This document shows positions 54,136-63,998 of a stretch of 64,000 nucleotides of DNA, one piece after another. Below the pieces are notes generated by a model. It ran no database searches, was not told the origin of the DNA, and worked only from the letters and a program-made list of their open reading frames with translations. The position numbers were made by a program, and so were the translations under genes. The stretch covers positions 434,001 through 498,000 of the forward strand of contig JANQPT010000014.1 of NCBI GenBank assembly GCA_028285345.1, read 5' to 3'. The DNA is from Planctomycetales bacterium. Its GTDB lineage: Bacteria > Planctomycetota > Planctomycetia > Planctomycetales > Planctomycetaceae. Every line of letters begins with the position of its first letter. The first letter of the stretch is position 1.

Positions 54136-55542
54136 CTACTGTTCCATTCGCCGGCGCATTTCCTTCTCGAAGATGGGCAATCGGTTCTTGTGCTCATTCC
54201 ACAGCTTCTTGAGCGGGTGGATTTCGGGCGGTTCACCCAGCGTCTGTCGGATGTAGCGATAGACCAGAATCGCGACCATGCCTTCTTCGACGGTCAAGTC
54301 CTCGATGATGAGTTGAGGATACTTGTCGAGCAATGTTTCAAATCTTCGCATTCCTTTTTGCAATAAGGCGGCCGCTTCCTCGAACTCGCCCTTCTTGTAC
54401 AACTCCTGGCCCTCGAAGATTTCCTTGTGGGCCAGCATTGTGTTTTCCTCGCGTTCGGCCAGCACGCGCGTCCGCCAATAGGGATAGTTCGTCAACTCAT
54501 GGTATCTGCGGACTATGTCCTTGACCACGCCTTCGTCCACTTCGTACTTGTCGGCGATTTCCTGATACTCGTCATCGCTGCGGATCTCCAACTGAACCTC
54601 GCCAAACTCCCCCGAGTTGAACCGAACCAGAATCGGCACTTGGCCGAAGGCGATCCAATCGTCGGACGCCTTGTCCCATGCCTCGCGTGACTGCTCACCG
54701 ATGCGTGAATTGCCGTTTTCGTCGACCTCGCGTCCGTGAACTTCCGCGAAGTCGATCTGCGAACGGGCAGGATATGAGCGGAAGAGCGTCGGCGCCATAA
54801 TGTGCTGAATCGGATTGTCTTCCTTGAGCACGCGCATCGACTCTTCAAACCACTCCTTGGCCATCAGATAGTTGTCGTAGTCTTTGCCGCGTTCGTTGAT
54901 TTCCCGATCGACCTCCCAGTTCTTTTCCGCAAAACGGGGGTCGGGATCTTTCTTCATGAAGAACCTGCGAAACTGCACCCACTCGTCGGACCGGCCAATT
55001 TTTTTGGCGATGATGTTTCCGGTGTGCCAGTAGAGATCCGGGACCTTGCGGTTTTGCCTGACCCCTTTCTGATGGATCTTGATCCCCTTCTTGACCCAGA
55101 AATAGCGATCCTCAACGGCGTCCCATTCCTGCGAGACGTTGTAGGCCAGATTCCAGCCTTTGAAGTGCCAGACTTTATGGAAGTGAGGCTGCAGCTTGAT
55201 GATCGACTCGGTTGTCTGCTCCAGTTCAGCCCAGTTCTTGTGGTCTTGGTGTTCCTGGGCTTCCAGTTGCAATATGCAGGTGGCGACGCCCCTCAGTCCC
55301 AGCAGCACCAGATTCATTGTTGCGCTGGAGGGATCAACGGCGCCCAGATCGGACTGTCCCAGATCATATTGCTTGCGCATGGCGTCCAGTTTTCCGCCAC
55401 GCTCCGCCGGACGGGCCTGAGTGGTATCGGTCGCTTCCACGGAAGCGCGGCCGGGCTGGCCCAGCAGCAGAATCGGGATGGACAAGATGATGATTCCACC
55501 CAAATACACCAATTTGCGTTGCAAGGAATTGAGTTTTTTCAT
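54136..55542 (-). CDS. Hypothetical membrane-anchored protein linked to an ABC-2 transporter
   Basis: A 468-residue protein, not recognised. It has one N-terminal membrane span (KLVYLGGIIILSIPILLLG), then a long helical domain rich in Trp, Tyr and charge (KVWHFKGWNLAYNVSQEWDA, YWHTGNIIAKKIGRSDEW). This spacing suggests TPR-like helices in the periplasm. Its start overlaps the permease gene stop by four bases, so the two are translationally coupled, and the ATPase gene precedes them. The set ATPase, permease and this protein is likely one complex, with this protein as an extracytoplasmic partner. The role is inferred from position. Confidence 0.72.
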   Translation of the reverse strand: MKKLNSLQRKLVYLGGIIILSIPILLLGQPGRASVEATDTTQARPAERGGKLDAMRKQYDLGQSDLGAVDPSSATMNLVLLGLRGVATCILQLEAQEHQDHKNWAELEQTTESIIKLQPHFHKVWHFKGWNLAYNVSQEWDAVEDRYFWVKKGIKIHQKGVRQNRKVPDLYWHTGNIIAKKIGRSDEWVQFRRFFMKKDPDPRFAEKNWEVDREINERGKDYDNYLMAKEWFEESMRVLKEDNPIQHIMAPTLFRSYPARSQIDFAEVHGREVDENGNSRIGEQSREAWDKASDDWIAFGQVPILVRFNSGEFGEVQLEIRSDDEYQEIADKYEVDEGVVKDIVRRYHELTNYPYWRTRVLAEREENTMLAHKEIFEGQELYKKGEFEEAAALLQKGMRRFETLLDKYPQLIIEDLTVEEGMVAILVYRYIRQTLGEPPEIHPLKKLWNEHKNRLPIFEKEMRRRMEQ

Positions 55543-57158
55543 TTCGATTCCAATTCACGAAACTTCAAGGCAAGATAACCGAGAAAAATCCACGGAATGC
55601 AAAACCCAAGCATGGTGGCGAGGGCGGGCAACAAACCTGCTGAGAACGGAATGTCAAACCCGTTGGCCACGTACTCGGTCATGTTGAATTGACTGAGATC
55701 GGGGATGAGATAGCGGCTCACCTGGACATACAACTGGGGAACTTTATCAATCGACTCGACGAGTTGCCTCCGCGAGTCCTCCTGGAACTCGACGTTCGGC
55801 GTAATGTGGCGGTGAATGCGGATGATGCCTTCAATCACACCGCCTCCTTCAACGTCGCCGGAAGCGACTTTGGCGAGAAACCCCCAAAAGCTTTTGCCGA
55901 TCACGATGATACAACCCGCTGCCAGCATGGCGACGGGGCCTTTGACCACACAACTCAAGCAGACCGACAGCACAATCGCCGTCGTCATCATCATCCAAAT
56001 CCCGAAAATGGCTTTACCAAAGCTCGAGGCAAACGATTGTTCCGGAAGCCGGATGAACAGGTCGGATTGGGCGGCTCCAAGGTACTGGGACGTGGTGAGA
56101 CATTCGACCTCAATTCGCAGATTGCCGTCGTCGGCCAAGTCGTCCAAAATGTCGGCACTTAGCGACCGGTCAGGGCCGTACGTGATTTTTCTCGGGATCG
56201 TCATCACATTGGCGCCGGCCCGGAATTCCTGAACTTCGAACGGATCGACCGAGACTCTCAGGCCTCGGCTGTCATTCACAAACGTGTACCGGGCCAGGAT
56301 TCCGCGTTCCAAATCTCCCTTGAATGACCGAAAGACGTTAAACGTTGACTCCAGATGAAGTTCCGGCTCGCCGGTCTGTGGGTTCTTGCGAAAGGAATCC
56401 TCGTCGATGCCCGTGAAATCCCAAATGGCCCGGGCTTTCGTGTTTCCGGCGATGTAGCTGCGGAAGGTCCAGATGTCGCCGACATTGTCACCCTGCAAAG
56501 CCTCGTTGCCCTGCTTGTTCAGCCAGCTGATCTCTCCGTAGACCGGCACACGGGCGGTCAGCGAGCCTCGGGTCTCCTCGTTGAGAGAGCGCATCATCCA
56601 GGCGTACCCGGCGACGCCCATCGTGAGCAGAGCCACGGTCCCGATCAAGTTGAAACCGAAGATGCGCCCCAACACGACTTCGTTGCGTTTTACCGGCTTG
56701 GTCACCACTGTGTGGAGCGAGCGGGCCTTGATGTCCTCGGGAATGCCCCAACAGGAGAGAATGACCACCACCGGCAAGATCAGCCATCCGATGGTCGTGA
56801 GCATGAAGCTGACGTAACGCTTGACCTGCATCTCCGGGCGCTCCGTGGAGTCACCCAGGAACCAGCCGGCGAACATGATCAGCACAATGAAAATCACGCC
56901 GATCGTAAAGACCTTACGTCGCGACGCTTCGCGAAACGTCAACAACGTCAGTGCCCAGATGCGCCGCGGCGACATCGTCAGCCAATCCATAACTGACGCG
57001 ACAAGCTGCCGGAAGAAGAACGCCGGCCCCTGTGCGCCGCGAGATGCGATCTGCAGTAAGAACGCGATCACAAATACGGCCGCGAAGACGCAACCGACGA
57101 CTTTCGCCCAATTCACTAAGCCTGCCAGAACGTCGAATGGAATCGGGTTAAATGTCAT
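55539..57158 (-). CDS. ABC-2 type transporter permease
   Basis: A 539-residue membrane protein. Six to seven spans are visible, including ALTLLTFREASRRKVFTIGV (the typical ABC-2 entry helix) with VIFIVLIMFAGWFLGD, and the pair TTIGWLILPVVVILSCWGIP with IKARSLHTVVTKPVKRNEVV, the conserved cytoplasmic loop. A large soluble insert of about 190 residues (residues 190-380) lies between spans, unusual for short ABC-2 permeases but seen in ABC-2 members with big extracytoplasmic domains. Works with the ATPase 201 bases upstream. Substrate unknown. Confidence 0.83.
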   Translation of the reverse strand: MTFNPIPFDVLAGLVNWAKVVGCVFAAVFVIAFLLQIASRGAQGPAFFFRQLVASVMDWLTMSPRRIWALTLLTFREASRRKVFTIGVIFIVLIMFAGWFLGDSTERPEMQVKRYVSFMLTTIGWLILPVVVILSCWGIPEDIKARSLHTVVTKPVKRNEVVLGRIFGFNLIGTVALLTMGVAGYAWMMRSLNEETRGSLTARVPVYGEISWLNKQGNEALQGDNVGDIWTFRSYIAGNTKARAIWDFTGIDEDSFRKNPQTGEPELHLESTFNVFRSFKGDLERGILARYTFVNDSRGLRVSVDPFEVQEFRAGANVMTIPRKITYGPDRSLSADILDDLADDGNLRIEVECLTTSQYLGAAQSDLFIRLPEQSFASSFGKAIFGIWMMMTTAIVLSVCLSCVVKGPVAMLAAGCIIVIGKSFWGFLAKVASGDVEGGGVIEGIIRIHRHITPNVEFQEDSRRQLVESIDKVPQLYVQVSRYLIPDLSQFNMTEYVANGFDIPFSAGLLPALATMLGFCIPWIFLGYLALKFRELESK

Positions 57159-57359
57159 GGTTCACTCGGGCGTCGATTCGCTCAGGTTTTTGTATTCGCG
57201 ATTGCTTCGTTCTTAGGCCCCACCTAGCCGATACGTCTCAGGCAGATGCAATCCCAGGGGCTCCAGAACAGAACAGATCACTGGGATTCGCGGCGAGGCA
57301 AGTTTTGAGTGACCGCCTGCAAATTGCGTGCGGCCCGATTGTCTGTATCGTGATTCTGC

Positions 57360-58325
57360 TTATTCGGAGTCCGAGTCTGAATCGCCGGCCGCAACCGGGA
57401 CTTCCTCGTCGGCAGCGTCCTGTGCTTGTCCTTGTTCGCTTTCGCTGGGAGGAATGTACCGTTGGCCGGGCCGATCCGCCGCGTCCCGAACGGTCTTCAA
57501 GAACAGGTCTTCCAGCGTGGTTGTCGGGTGGTCGACTTCCAAAAACTCCGAGTTGTGCTTTGCGACCACCGCCTTGATCTCAGCCACCGCTTCATCGGAA
57601 AGAGTGCTCGTGCGGATTTGCGTCACACCTTGATTCTTCAGCAATTCTTCGACACGGCCCAAGACCTTCAACTCGCCGCTGTCCAGAATCGCCACGCGAT
57701 CGCAGACGTCCTGCACATCGGAGAGAACGTGGCTACACATCAAGACTGTCTTGCCTTGGTCCCGCAAATTGAGAATCAGGTCCTTCATGTCGCGGGTACC
57801 CAGCGGATCGAGTCCGCTCGTCGGTTCGTCCAACAGCACCAAATCGGGGTCATTGATCAGTGCCTGGGCAAGCCCGATACGGCGGGTCATCCCCTTCGAA
57901 TACTCCCGCAATTGACGTTTCCGAGCATCCGTCAGCTTCACCAGTTCCAGCAGTTTCTCGCTACGCTCCTTGCGCTCCTTGCGGGGCATATTAAACAGCC
58001 GCCCGTAGAAATCGAGAGTCTCTTCGGAGTTGAGAAACCGGTACAGATAGGACTCCTCCGGCAGATAGCCGATCCGCTGGTTCTTGACGACGTCGGTCGC
58101 CGGGCTGCCCAGAATCTCGGCGGACCCTTCCGTCGGAAAGAGGAGGCCCAGCAGGAGCTTGAGCGTCGTCGTCTTGCCCGATCCGTTGGGACCCAGCAGG
58201 CCGAAGATTTCACCGCGGTGAACTTCCAAATTCAGCGAATTGAGTGCGCGAACCTTTTTCCGCCCCCAGAAGTCCCGATAGACCTTCGACAGGCTGCGTG
58301 TTTCAATGACGGCCTCGGAATTCAT
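57360..58325 (-). CDS. ABC transporter ATP-binding protein
   Basis: A 321-residue ATPase. Walker A is [20 protein letters not shown], the signature is [16 protein letters not shown], Walker B is [15 protein letters not shown], and the switch histidine is in [11 protein letters not shown]. It belongs to the CcmA/NatA-like group that pairs with ABC-2 permeases. The C-terminal 90 residues are variable and end in an acidic tail ([18 protein letters not shown]). First gene of the cluster; AAGGGTC precedes the ATG. Confidence 0.93.
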   Translation of the reverse strand: MNSEAVIETRSLSKVYRDFWGRKKVRALNSLNLEVHRGEIFGLLGPNGSGKTTTLKLLLGLLFPTEGSAEILGSPATDVVKNQRIGYLPEESYLYRFLNSEETLDFYGRLFNMPRKERKERSEKLLELVKLTDARKRQLREYSKGMTRRIGLAQALINDPDLVLLDEPTSGLDPLGTRDMKDLILNLRDQGKTVLMCSHVLSDVQDVCDRVAILDSGELKVLGRVEELLKNQGVTQIRTSTLSDEAVAEIKAVVAKHNSEFLEVDHPTTTLEDLFLKTVRDAADRPGQRYIPPSESEQGQAQDAADEEVPVAAGDSDSDSE

Positions 58326-58879
58326 GGATGACCCTTACACAGCAGTTTGAGAAGTGGATGTAATTCCAGGTTATTTCAATGATTATGGACGCCGATTCAG
58401 ATTCGAGCCTTGTGTGAGTCGTGTAAGGCTGGAGACCTGGAAGGGAGTTTCGAATGGATCGGCCGCAAACGGATTCTCAACGGCAACTGAGAGGATTCCG
58501 TGTTTGCCTACGCCTGATTGCGGCCTGCTGTTGGAGCCGGTTCCTCAATTTTCTGGCGGAAATAAAGGGAATCGACCGCCCGCACCTGGGGAAACTTGCT
58601 CGATTCCGACCGGCAATCCCTCGCACAACTCCGCTCTCATCGAGAAACACGTCGGGAGCCCACAAGCAGGGGCGAAGTCGATTGGGGCGTCCAACACATT
58701 CCTATGTTGATTCCCGCTGTCAATTCGGCCCTGGTCCCGCGAATCGTGAGTCTCTCAGCGAGTGCGCGACGTCCGTTTCGGCCTCCAATTTAGACGTGAT
58801 TAATACTGGATGCAATACTTGACCCGTCACTTCGAGCCGCAGCCACAGGACGGCATCCGTTTGTACCGGCTGAATCGAT
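58326..58879. other. Intergenic region; one weak ORF only
   Basis: This 554-base gap precedes the ABC-transporter cluster and contains its promoter. A plus-strand frame of 122 codons (58454-58822) has GGAAGGGAG seven bases ahead of its ATG, but its translation (MDRPQTDSQRQLRGF, then Arg/Ser-rich) shows no known domain and has poor codon bias. I do not call it as a gene. GATTAATACTGGATGC at 58796 matches the dehydrogenase start region over 16 bases, probably by chance. Confidence 0.45.
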
Positions 58880-59467
58880 TCAATGAGGCGTCGTACCGGC
58901 CGAACGATGGAATCCGCTCGACTGCATAGACCCCCAGTCGTCGCGGTCGATTGTGTAGACTTGATGCTCCATCGCGGCATGCTGGACTCGACGACCGTGC
59001 CAACTCATGCCGATCTTGCGCGCCACCCGCTGCGACGGAATGTTGACTGGGCGGATTAGTGCAATCAATTGCCGGCGGCCCCGCTTCGCGAAGCCGAAGT
59101 CACGGCAGGCCGCCGCTGCCTCCGCCGCCCAACCCCGACGCCAATACGGACGGTGGATCAAATAGCCAATCTCGGTCTCGACATGTCCCTCGATTTGCTG
59201 GTCGACGAGGCCCACCTGTCCGACTGGACGTTGCGAAGCTGTCTCCGTCACCAGCCAAAGCCCATGTCCTGATTCGGCATACCGTATCAGCTGACGCTCC
59301 AACCACTGCCGCGCCTCCTCGCGCGAGTAGGGTTTTGCATAGAACTGCATGACTTCCGGATCGGACAGCATTTCCGCAACGAAATCGAGATCGTCGCGGA
59401 CCATCTCGCGGAGCGTGAGCCGTGGCGTTTGCAGCACTGCTGGCGGCGTGTCCTTCGAGGAATTCAA
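58880..59467 (-). CDS. GNAT family N-acetyltransferase (RimJ/RimL-like)
   Basis: A 195-residue acetyltransferase. It opens with LQTPRLTLREMVRDDLDFVA, the usual strand 1 and helix 1 of the RimJ/RimL branch. The acetyl-CoA site is EIGYLIHRPYWRRGWAAEAA, a variant of the Q/RxxGxG/A loop, and LIALIRPVNIPSQRVARKIG is the following strand and Asn-containing motif. It probably acetylates a protein N-terminus or small amine. A TTG at 59467 is used; no strong ribosome site. It follows the polytopic membrane protein gene by 36 bases, possibly in one transcript. Confidence 0.85.
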   Translation of the reverse strand: MNSSKDTPPAVLQTPRLTLREMVRDDLDFVAEMLSDPEVMQFYAKPYSREEARQWLERQLIRYAESGHGLWLVTETASQRPVGQVGLVDQQIEGHVETEIGYLIHRPYWRRGWAAEAAAACRDFGFAKRGRRQLIALIRPVNIPSQRVARKIGMSWHGRRVQHAAMEHQVYTIDRDDWGSMQSSGFHRSAGTTPH

Positions 59468-59503
59468 GGTCTTGCTTTCGAAGATACTGACGACTCGTCC
59501 GTC

Positions 59504-60592
59504 TCAGCTTTCGGTGACCAGACCGCGCCGTACCCGGACTATGCAGTAGCTGATCAGGCCGATGTTGATCACAAAGAAGATCAGAAACAACGGCAATCCG
59601 CCGACCTGGGAGGCCTCTTCGTGCCAGGCACTCAGTTCGTTGCCGTTGAGTCTCACCCAGCGGGCGATTTCACGGACAACCGCTGTTCCACACAGCGTCA
59701 TCAACAACCCCACAGAAGCCGTCGTCAACCAGATTCGCTCAAACCGCCCGGCACGTTTCATCTGCACCCAGGACGCAAACTGCACACCCCAGCCGCAGCC
59801 GGCCAGAAACAAGTACACAATCCCCGCGCGGCTGAAGATCACATCACGAATCTCGCTGGGGACGCTAGCGACATAGAGCGCCGTCGACAACGCGGCGATG
59901 CAAAGTCCCCCGAGCGCCAATAGCGACATCCGCTGCCGCCCCTGCACCTCTTGGTCTGGAACGTCGCGCTGCAAATACCACAATTGCCAACTGAGCAGCA
60001 ACGCCATCGTCGGAAACGCGCCGCTGAACCAGACCGCCAAACGCGGCAACACTTCACGATTGCGATAGATCATATTGCCAGCTGCGTAGTGTGCGGTCCA
60101 GGCACCGGGATTAACACTGAGCACATGGTTTTCGGTCCACGACCAGGCGATGAATGCGAAGCACCCGAAGGTCACGATGCCCAGCGGAACGGTCACCAAA
60201 CGCGGCCACGCCAGAACGCGCTTGGCCTTCCAGAGGTAGAGCAAATAAAACGCAACAATCAACACCGGCAGGATCGCCATCCAACGATGAAATAGCAGCA
60301 GATTCGCGGTGTAGAAGCTCTTTTTGTACAGAATTTGTACGAATAATAGCGGCGCGATGCCCGCCGTGATCGCCGCGCTGAGCATAAAGGGCAGCCACTC
60401 TCTGAGCGTCCGCGCGACTAAGCCGGATTCCTGCTCCGGAAGCCGCTTTTCAAACAAGCTAATCGCGGCCAGATATCCCGTTCCCGCGAGCACGTAATTC
60501 ATAAACAGAACGTGAATCACGAGCGTCGCCAGATACAGCACCAAATAGAGCACCGTCGGTCCGGGCAGGCCGAATGGAAATACGGTATCCAT
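59504..60592 (-). CDS. Polytopic membrane protein
   Basis: A 362-residue protein with about ten membrane spans (for example TVLYLVLYLATLVIHVLFMN, VLPVLIVAFYLLYLWKAKRV, WLTTASVGLLMTLCGTAVVR). Histidines lie inside or next to several spans (LVIHVLFMN, LLLFHRWMAI, WTAHYAAGNMIY), which would suit haem ligation, as in cytochrome b or bd-like subunits. Without alignment this is a suggestion only. No CxxCH motif is present. It lies between a GNAT gene and the OstA-like gene, all minus strand. Function not assigned. Confidence 0.7.
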   Translation of the reverse strand: MDTVFPFGLPGPTVLYLVLYLATLVIHVLFMNYVLAGTGYLAAISLFEKRLPEQESGLVARTLREWLPFMLSAAITAGIAPLLFVQILYKKSFYTANLLLFHRWMAILPVLIVAFYLLYLWKAKRVLAWPRLVTVPLGIVTFGCFAFIAWSWTENHVLSVNPGAWTAHYAAGNMIYRNREVLPRLAVWFSGAFPTMALLLSWQLWYLQRDVPDQEVQGRQRMSLLALGGLCIAALSTALYVASVPSEIRDVIFSRAGIVYLFLAGCGWGVQFASWVQMKRAGRFERIWLTTASVGLLMTLCGTAVVREIARWVRLNGNELSAWHEEASQVGGLPLFLIFFVINIGLISYCIVRVRRGLVTES

Positions 60593-60815
60593 GTCGATTC
60601 CGTTGCTCTTCCCGCTTAGCGGCCATACTGCGGTGGTCTGAACGACGCATCAGAGAATTCCAATCGGCGGATCGTCCAATCGCCGATGACCTCAAGTGAG
60701 ACCAGCGGGCCATTCCGAAGTGGAGCGAAACTCCCCTGCGGAGGCAATACGGCCGCCGTCCCACCGAGATGTCTGCATGCTATTTCTCGGCCAGCGATGA
60801 ATCAAGGGACGCGAC

Positions 60816-63800
60816 TTACGGGCGGAAGTCAATCGATTTTCCGTCGAATCCGTTGTACCTGCCGGTCTTGGGATAGAACTGAATCACACGGAACTTCGCA
60901 TCATTTGGCTGGTTCCGTACTGGTTTCTCTTGCCAGAGCATCGAATAGTACGGTTCAGCAGTCCGTAGCACCATTTGTCCGAGCGACTCGTCATACGTGA
61001 CATGGTCGGCCCGTCCCGAATAGGATTTTCCGGTGATGCGCGCGTTTCCGGAGGCGAGCATCGTGACGTATCGCCGCGGATAGTTCTTTGTCTTCGGCAA
61101 CTGCTTCAGCTGCAGCATGTCTGAGTCCAGCGTCCCGCCCCGTTTCGGCAAGTCGTCGGGATCAACCACGTCGGTCGGGAGTTTCACCGGCCCGTACACC
61201 ACTTCCACATTGTCATAAAAAGTCGTCGTCACGATGCTGTCCGGCCCTTCCAGGTTTGATCCCCGGCCCTTCAGATCACCGCGAAAGATAACTTTCGTGT
61301 AGTTCCAACCATCCTCCTCGTTGGTGGACAACTGACGATTCGATGCGCTGGAGACGAGATGCGGCTTTTGTGGACCTTCCGACTGTTCGCGGCGCCAAAA
61401 CTCCATCCAGCCGCCGCCGAGGCCCCGCATCGTCCCCGCCTGCTGGTTCATGGTCAGCTCGAACACTTCGCCGCGATATCTGCCCGTCGATCGATTGCCC
61501 TCGAATTGCCGGTGGTCCAGATGAACGCCGTCCTTGCACACAATTTCCTTAATCTCGATCTTGTCGCGATCGGTCCTCTGTTTCTCCGTCATTGAAACCC
61601 GCTCGGTCAGCGTCACATCCATGTGGCCGCACGACACGGTGCTCCCCTCAAGCATGATGCGGACGTTGTCGTAAAACTTGGCGACGCTCCCGTCGAAATT
61701 CATCTTCTCCTTCCACCAGACGGAGAGGAGTTGCGGAACGGCAAGCTTCCGACCGTCCAACGTGTTGTGGACCGGAATTTGCAGCAATCCCGGGCAGTTC
61801 ATCCAAACAAAGTTCCGTTTGCGATCGGTCCGAATGTCGACCCCTTCCAGATGCATTCCTCGATCGCGGACGTGGGCTCTGATTTCCGGCGCGTGATCGG
61901 TCGCTTTTTTCCCCTGCACGAAAATCTGCTGATGCAGATTGGACGAGTCCGGATTGATGATATGGAGCTGGTCGCCTTGAATTCGCAGCGGAGGATCGCC
62001 GTCGAGATGTTTCTGATACACGTCGACTTTTCCGTAGCAATCCACCCGCGATACGTGGTTGTCCTTGCCCTCGCGAATGATGCGGATCTGCATTTTCTTG
62101 GCGAGGATATCGATCGGTTCAACCGGTTTCTCAGGCGGCTGCTCTTGACGATTCCGCTCGTTTTGCAGTCTCAATGCGTCGTTTCTTTCCGAGACACCTG
62201 CGCCGGGGACCTCGGCCGGCGTCGCCGCAAAACTTTGGCCCTGCCGCTCGGCAACGTGGTGATGGACGGGAACTCGCCGACGCCGGCGCGGCCGACGCGC
62301 CGCCGGACGCCGCAGTGGTCGTCGCGAAGGTGCCGAGCGCGGTCGTGCGGCGACCTGGTACTGAGTCGGTCGCACACGGCCGATTAAACGCAGAGTCGAC
62401 ACCCCGGCCGTTTCTGGATGGGGAATCTTCCCCTCCTCAAACCATACTTCCAATCGATCCACACCCCCGATAATCTCCGCACTGGCGAAACCGACGTCCT
62501 TGACCGCCAGCAGCCGCTGGATCTTCATGTTCCGCACTGTGCCGGAAACGCCAACAGCCGGCTGCCGCGGAGCGGAGGTCCCGCCGGCGGCATCTGGTTC
62601 CAGCCAAACCTTAATCACTTCCGCTTCCATGATCATCTTCCGCTCCTCTTTTAAGAGGGCGGTTCCACGCAATTCGATCACATCCTGGTCCGACTTGGGA
62701 TTGCGATCGGGATGCTTCGTAATTTGCTTCGCCCACCGCGCGATATATTGTCGGAGGCCGGTCTCGGGATTCCAGCTGATCATCTCTCCGGCGCCGCGTC
62801 CCAGAATCGACACGATTTGGTTCGTCTCATCGTGATTAATCGTCAGCTCGGGTGATTTGAATTCCGTGTTCTCGTTGAGCACTCGGACGGTCTTGCCGTC
62901 CTGAAGCACAATCTGTTTTTCGTCGGCGTAATACTTGAGTTCCTGCATGATGGCGACGAGATCGCTGCGCTCGGAAATCAGTTTTACGCGGTTGCCTTGG
63001 GCCATCAAGCGGCTAAACGCCAGGTTGCCGGCGATTTTCTGATTGCTCTGTTGAGAATCGTCTTTGGACTCGCCCGGTTCTGCGGGTCGAAAAGTGATCG
63101 TCAGCAAGTCCACTTGATCCAAAATGTCGTTCCCTTCATCCGTATTCCGAACGACGCGAACTTGGTCTTCAAACGTGACCACATTGGTCTGCAGATTAAA
63201 CTCAAACGCCCCCGCGCTGTTGATGTGCACCATTTCCTCCGAGCGCTGTGGATCCTCGGACTCCGGCCGGAGATGCATTTCCACGTTCTTGTGCAGCCGG
63301 ATCGTCTGAATCCCGTCCACTGCGGGTTTGTCGCGGCTGAGCTGCGCACGTTTAGGAATCAGTTTCAAATCGAGGTCTTCGCCGGTGCCGTTGTGCCCGT
63401 CGTATTCGAATTGAATGAGACCCTTACTCCAAGCGCGGGGCGATCGGTCGGCGAGAGCGACTTGGTCGGAATCTTCAAAGGGCCGTTCTCGAAAATAGAA
63501 GTTCGGAGCTTGCAGACGGAGCCCGAATTTTCCCCGGATTTCGACATCGCCGTTCAGTGCACATCCGACGATGCGGCCAGGGTTGGAATTCCGCTCCAGC
63601 ACCAGCGGATTTTGAAACTCCAGCACCGCGGAATCACTCACCAGCGTATAGGGTGGTTCCTGAGGGTTTTCCAGGTCGAGCATCACCATGGCGAACGGAG
63701 TGCATTTGATTTCACCCCGCGGCGTTTGTTCCCAGCTTTGCATAAAGATGAAGCGGTCTGCGGCGTGGTTCTTCATCTGGTACCGCGCGTGCAATGCCCA

Positions 63801-63998
63801 GGGAACATGCGGAAGAAACTGCTCGGCGATGTCGGATTTCGGACCGCGCTTTTCAGTGCCCTCCGTCGCCCGCGACACGGGCCGTTGCTCCTCTTGATGC
63901 TCCCGCTGCACCAGCGGCGTCACGAACAGCGCGTACACGCAGAAGACGCCGTACAGGCATCCCGCCGATAGCAACGTGATCGCGATCCGTTTTAGCAC
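60816..63998 (-). CDS. Large OstA/LptA-like beta-rich protein, start at the window edge
   Basis: 1060 residues from a GTG at 63998; the true start may be just outside the window. The N-terminus is one membrane span (IAITLLSAGCLYGVFCVYAL). The rest is a long series of beta strands like the OstA/LptA jelly-roll used in lipopolysaccharide transport: LMAQGNRVKLISERSDLVAI, YADEKQIVLQDGKTVRV, VYQKHLDGDPPLRIQGDQLH, NVEVVYGPVKLPTD and SGNARITGKSYSGRADHVTY are repeats of that pattern. It probably works in the envelope in lipid or polysaccharide transfer. Around residues 550-585 an Arg-rich stretch interrupts it, likely a frame disturbance. Fold call by strand pattern only. Confidence 0.72.
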   Translation of the reverse strand: MLKRIAITLLSAGCLYGVFCVYALFVTPLVQREHQEEQRPVSRATEGTEKRGPKSDIAEQFLPHVPWALHARYQMKNHAADRFIFMQSWEQTPRGEIKCTPFAMVMLDLENPQEPPYTLVSDSAVLEFQNPLVLERNSNPGRIVGCALNGDVEIRGKFGLRLQAPNFYFRERPFEDSDQVALADRSPRAWSKGLIQFEYDGHNGTGEDLDLKLIPKRAQLSRDKPAVDGIQTIRLHKNVEMHLRPESEDPQRSEEMVHINSAGAFEFNLQTNVVTFEDQVRVVRNTDEGNDILDQVDLLTITFRPAEPGESKDDSQQSNQKIAGNLAFSRLMAQGNRVKLISERSDLVAIMQELKYYADEKQIVLQDGKTVRVLNENTEFKSPELTINHDETNQIVSILGRGAGEMISWNPETGLRQYIARWAKQITKHPDRNPKSDQDVIELRGTALLKEERKMIMEAEVIKVWLEPDAAGGTSAPRQPAVGVSGTVRNMKIQRLLAVKDVGFASAEIIGGVDRLEVWFEEGKIPHPETAGVSTLRLIGRVRPTQYQVAARPRSAPSRRPLRRPAARRPRRRRRVPVHHHVAERQGQSFAATPAEVPGAGVSERNDALRLQNERNRQEQPPEKPVEPIDILAKKMQIRIIREGKDNHVSRVDCYGKVDVYQKHLDGDPPLRIQGDQLHIINPDSSNLHQQIFVQGKKATDHAPEIRAHVRDRGMHLEGVDIRTDRKRNFVWMNCPGLLQIPVHNTLDGRKLAVPQLLSVWWKEKMNFDGSVAKFYDNVRIMLEGSTVSCGHMDVTLTERVSMTEKQRTDRDKIEIKEIVCKDGVHLDHRQFEGNRSTGRYRGEVFELTMNQQAGTMRGLGGGWMEFWRREQSEGPQKPHLVSSASNRQLSTNEEDGWNYTKVIFRGDLKGRGSNLEGPDSIVTTTFYDNVEVVYGPVKLPTDVVDPDDLPKRGGTLDSDMLQLKQLPKTKNYPRRYVTMLASGNARITGKSYSGRADHVTYDESLGQMVLRTAEPYYSMLWQEKPVRNQPNDAKFRVIQFYPKTGRYNGFDGKSIDFRP

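Noticed and set aside
58796-58811. 16-base match to the dehydrogenase start region
   Set aside because: In a 64-kb window one exact 16-base match between two places is expected at about even odds, and the flanks do not align.
58454-58822. 122-codon plus-strand frame with a good ribosome-site match
   Set aside because: Codon use and composition are not protein-like and no domain was seen. The GGAAGGGAG match alone is not enough.
62997-63971. 324-codon plus-strand frame opposite the OstA-like gene
   Set aside because: No domain, Phe/Arg/His-rich, and fully within the better-supported minus-strand gene.
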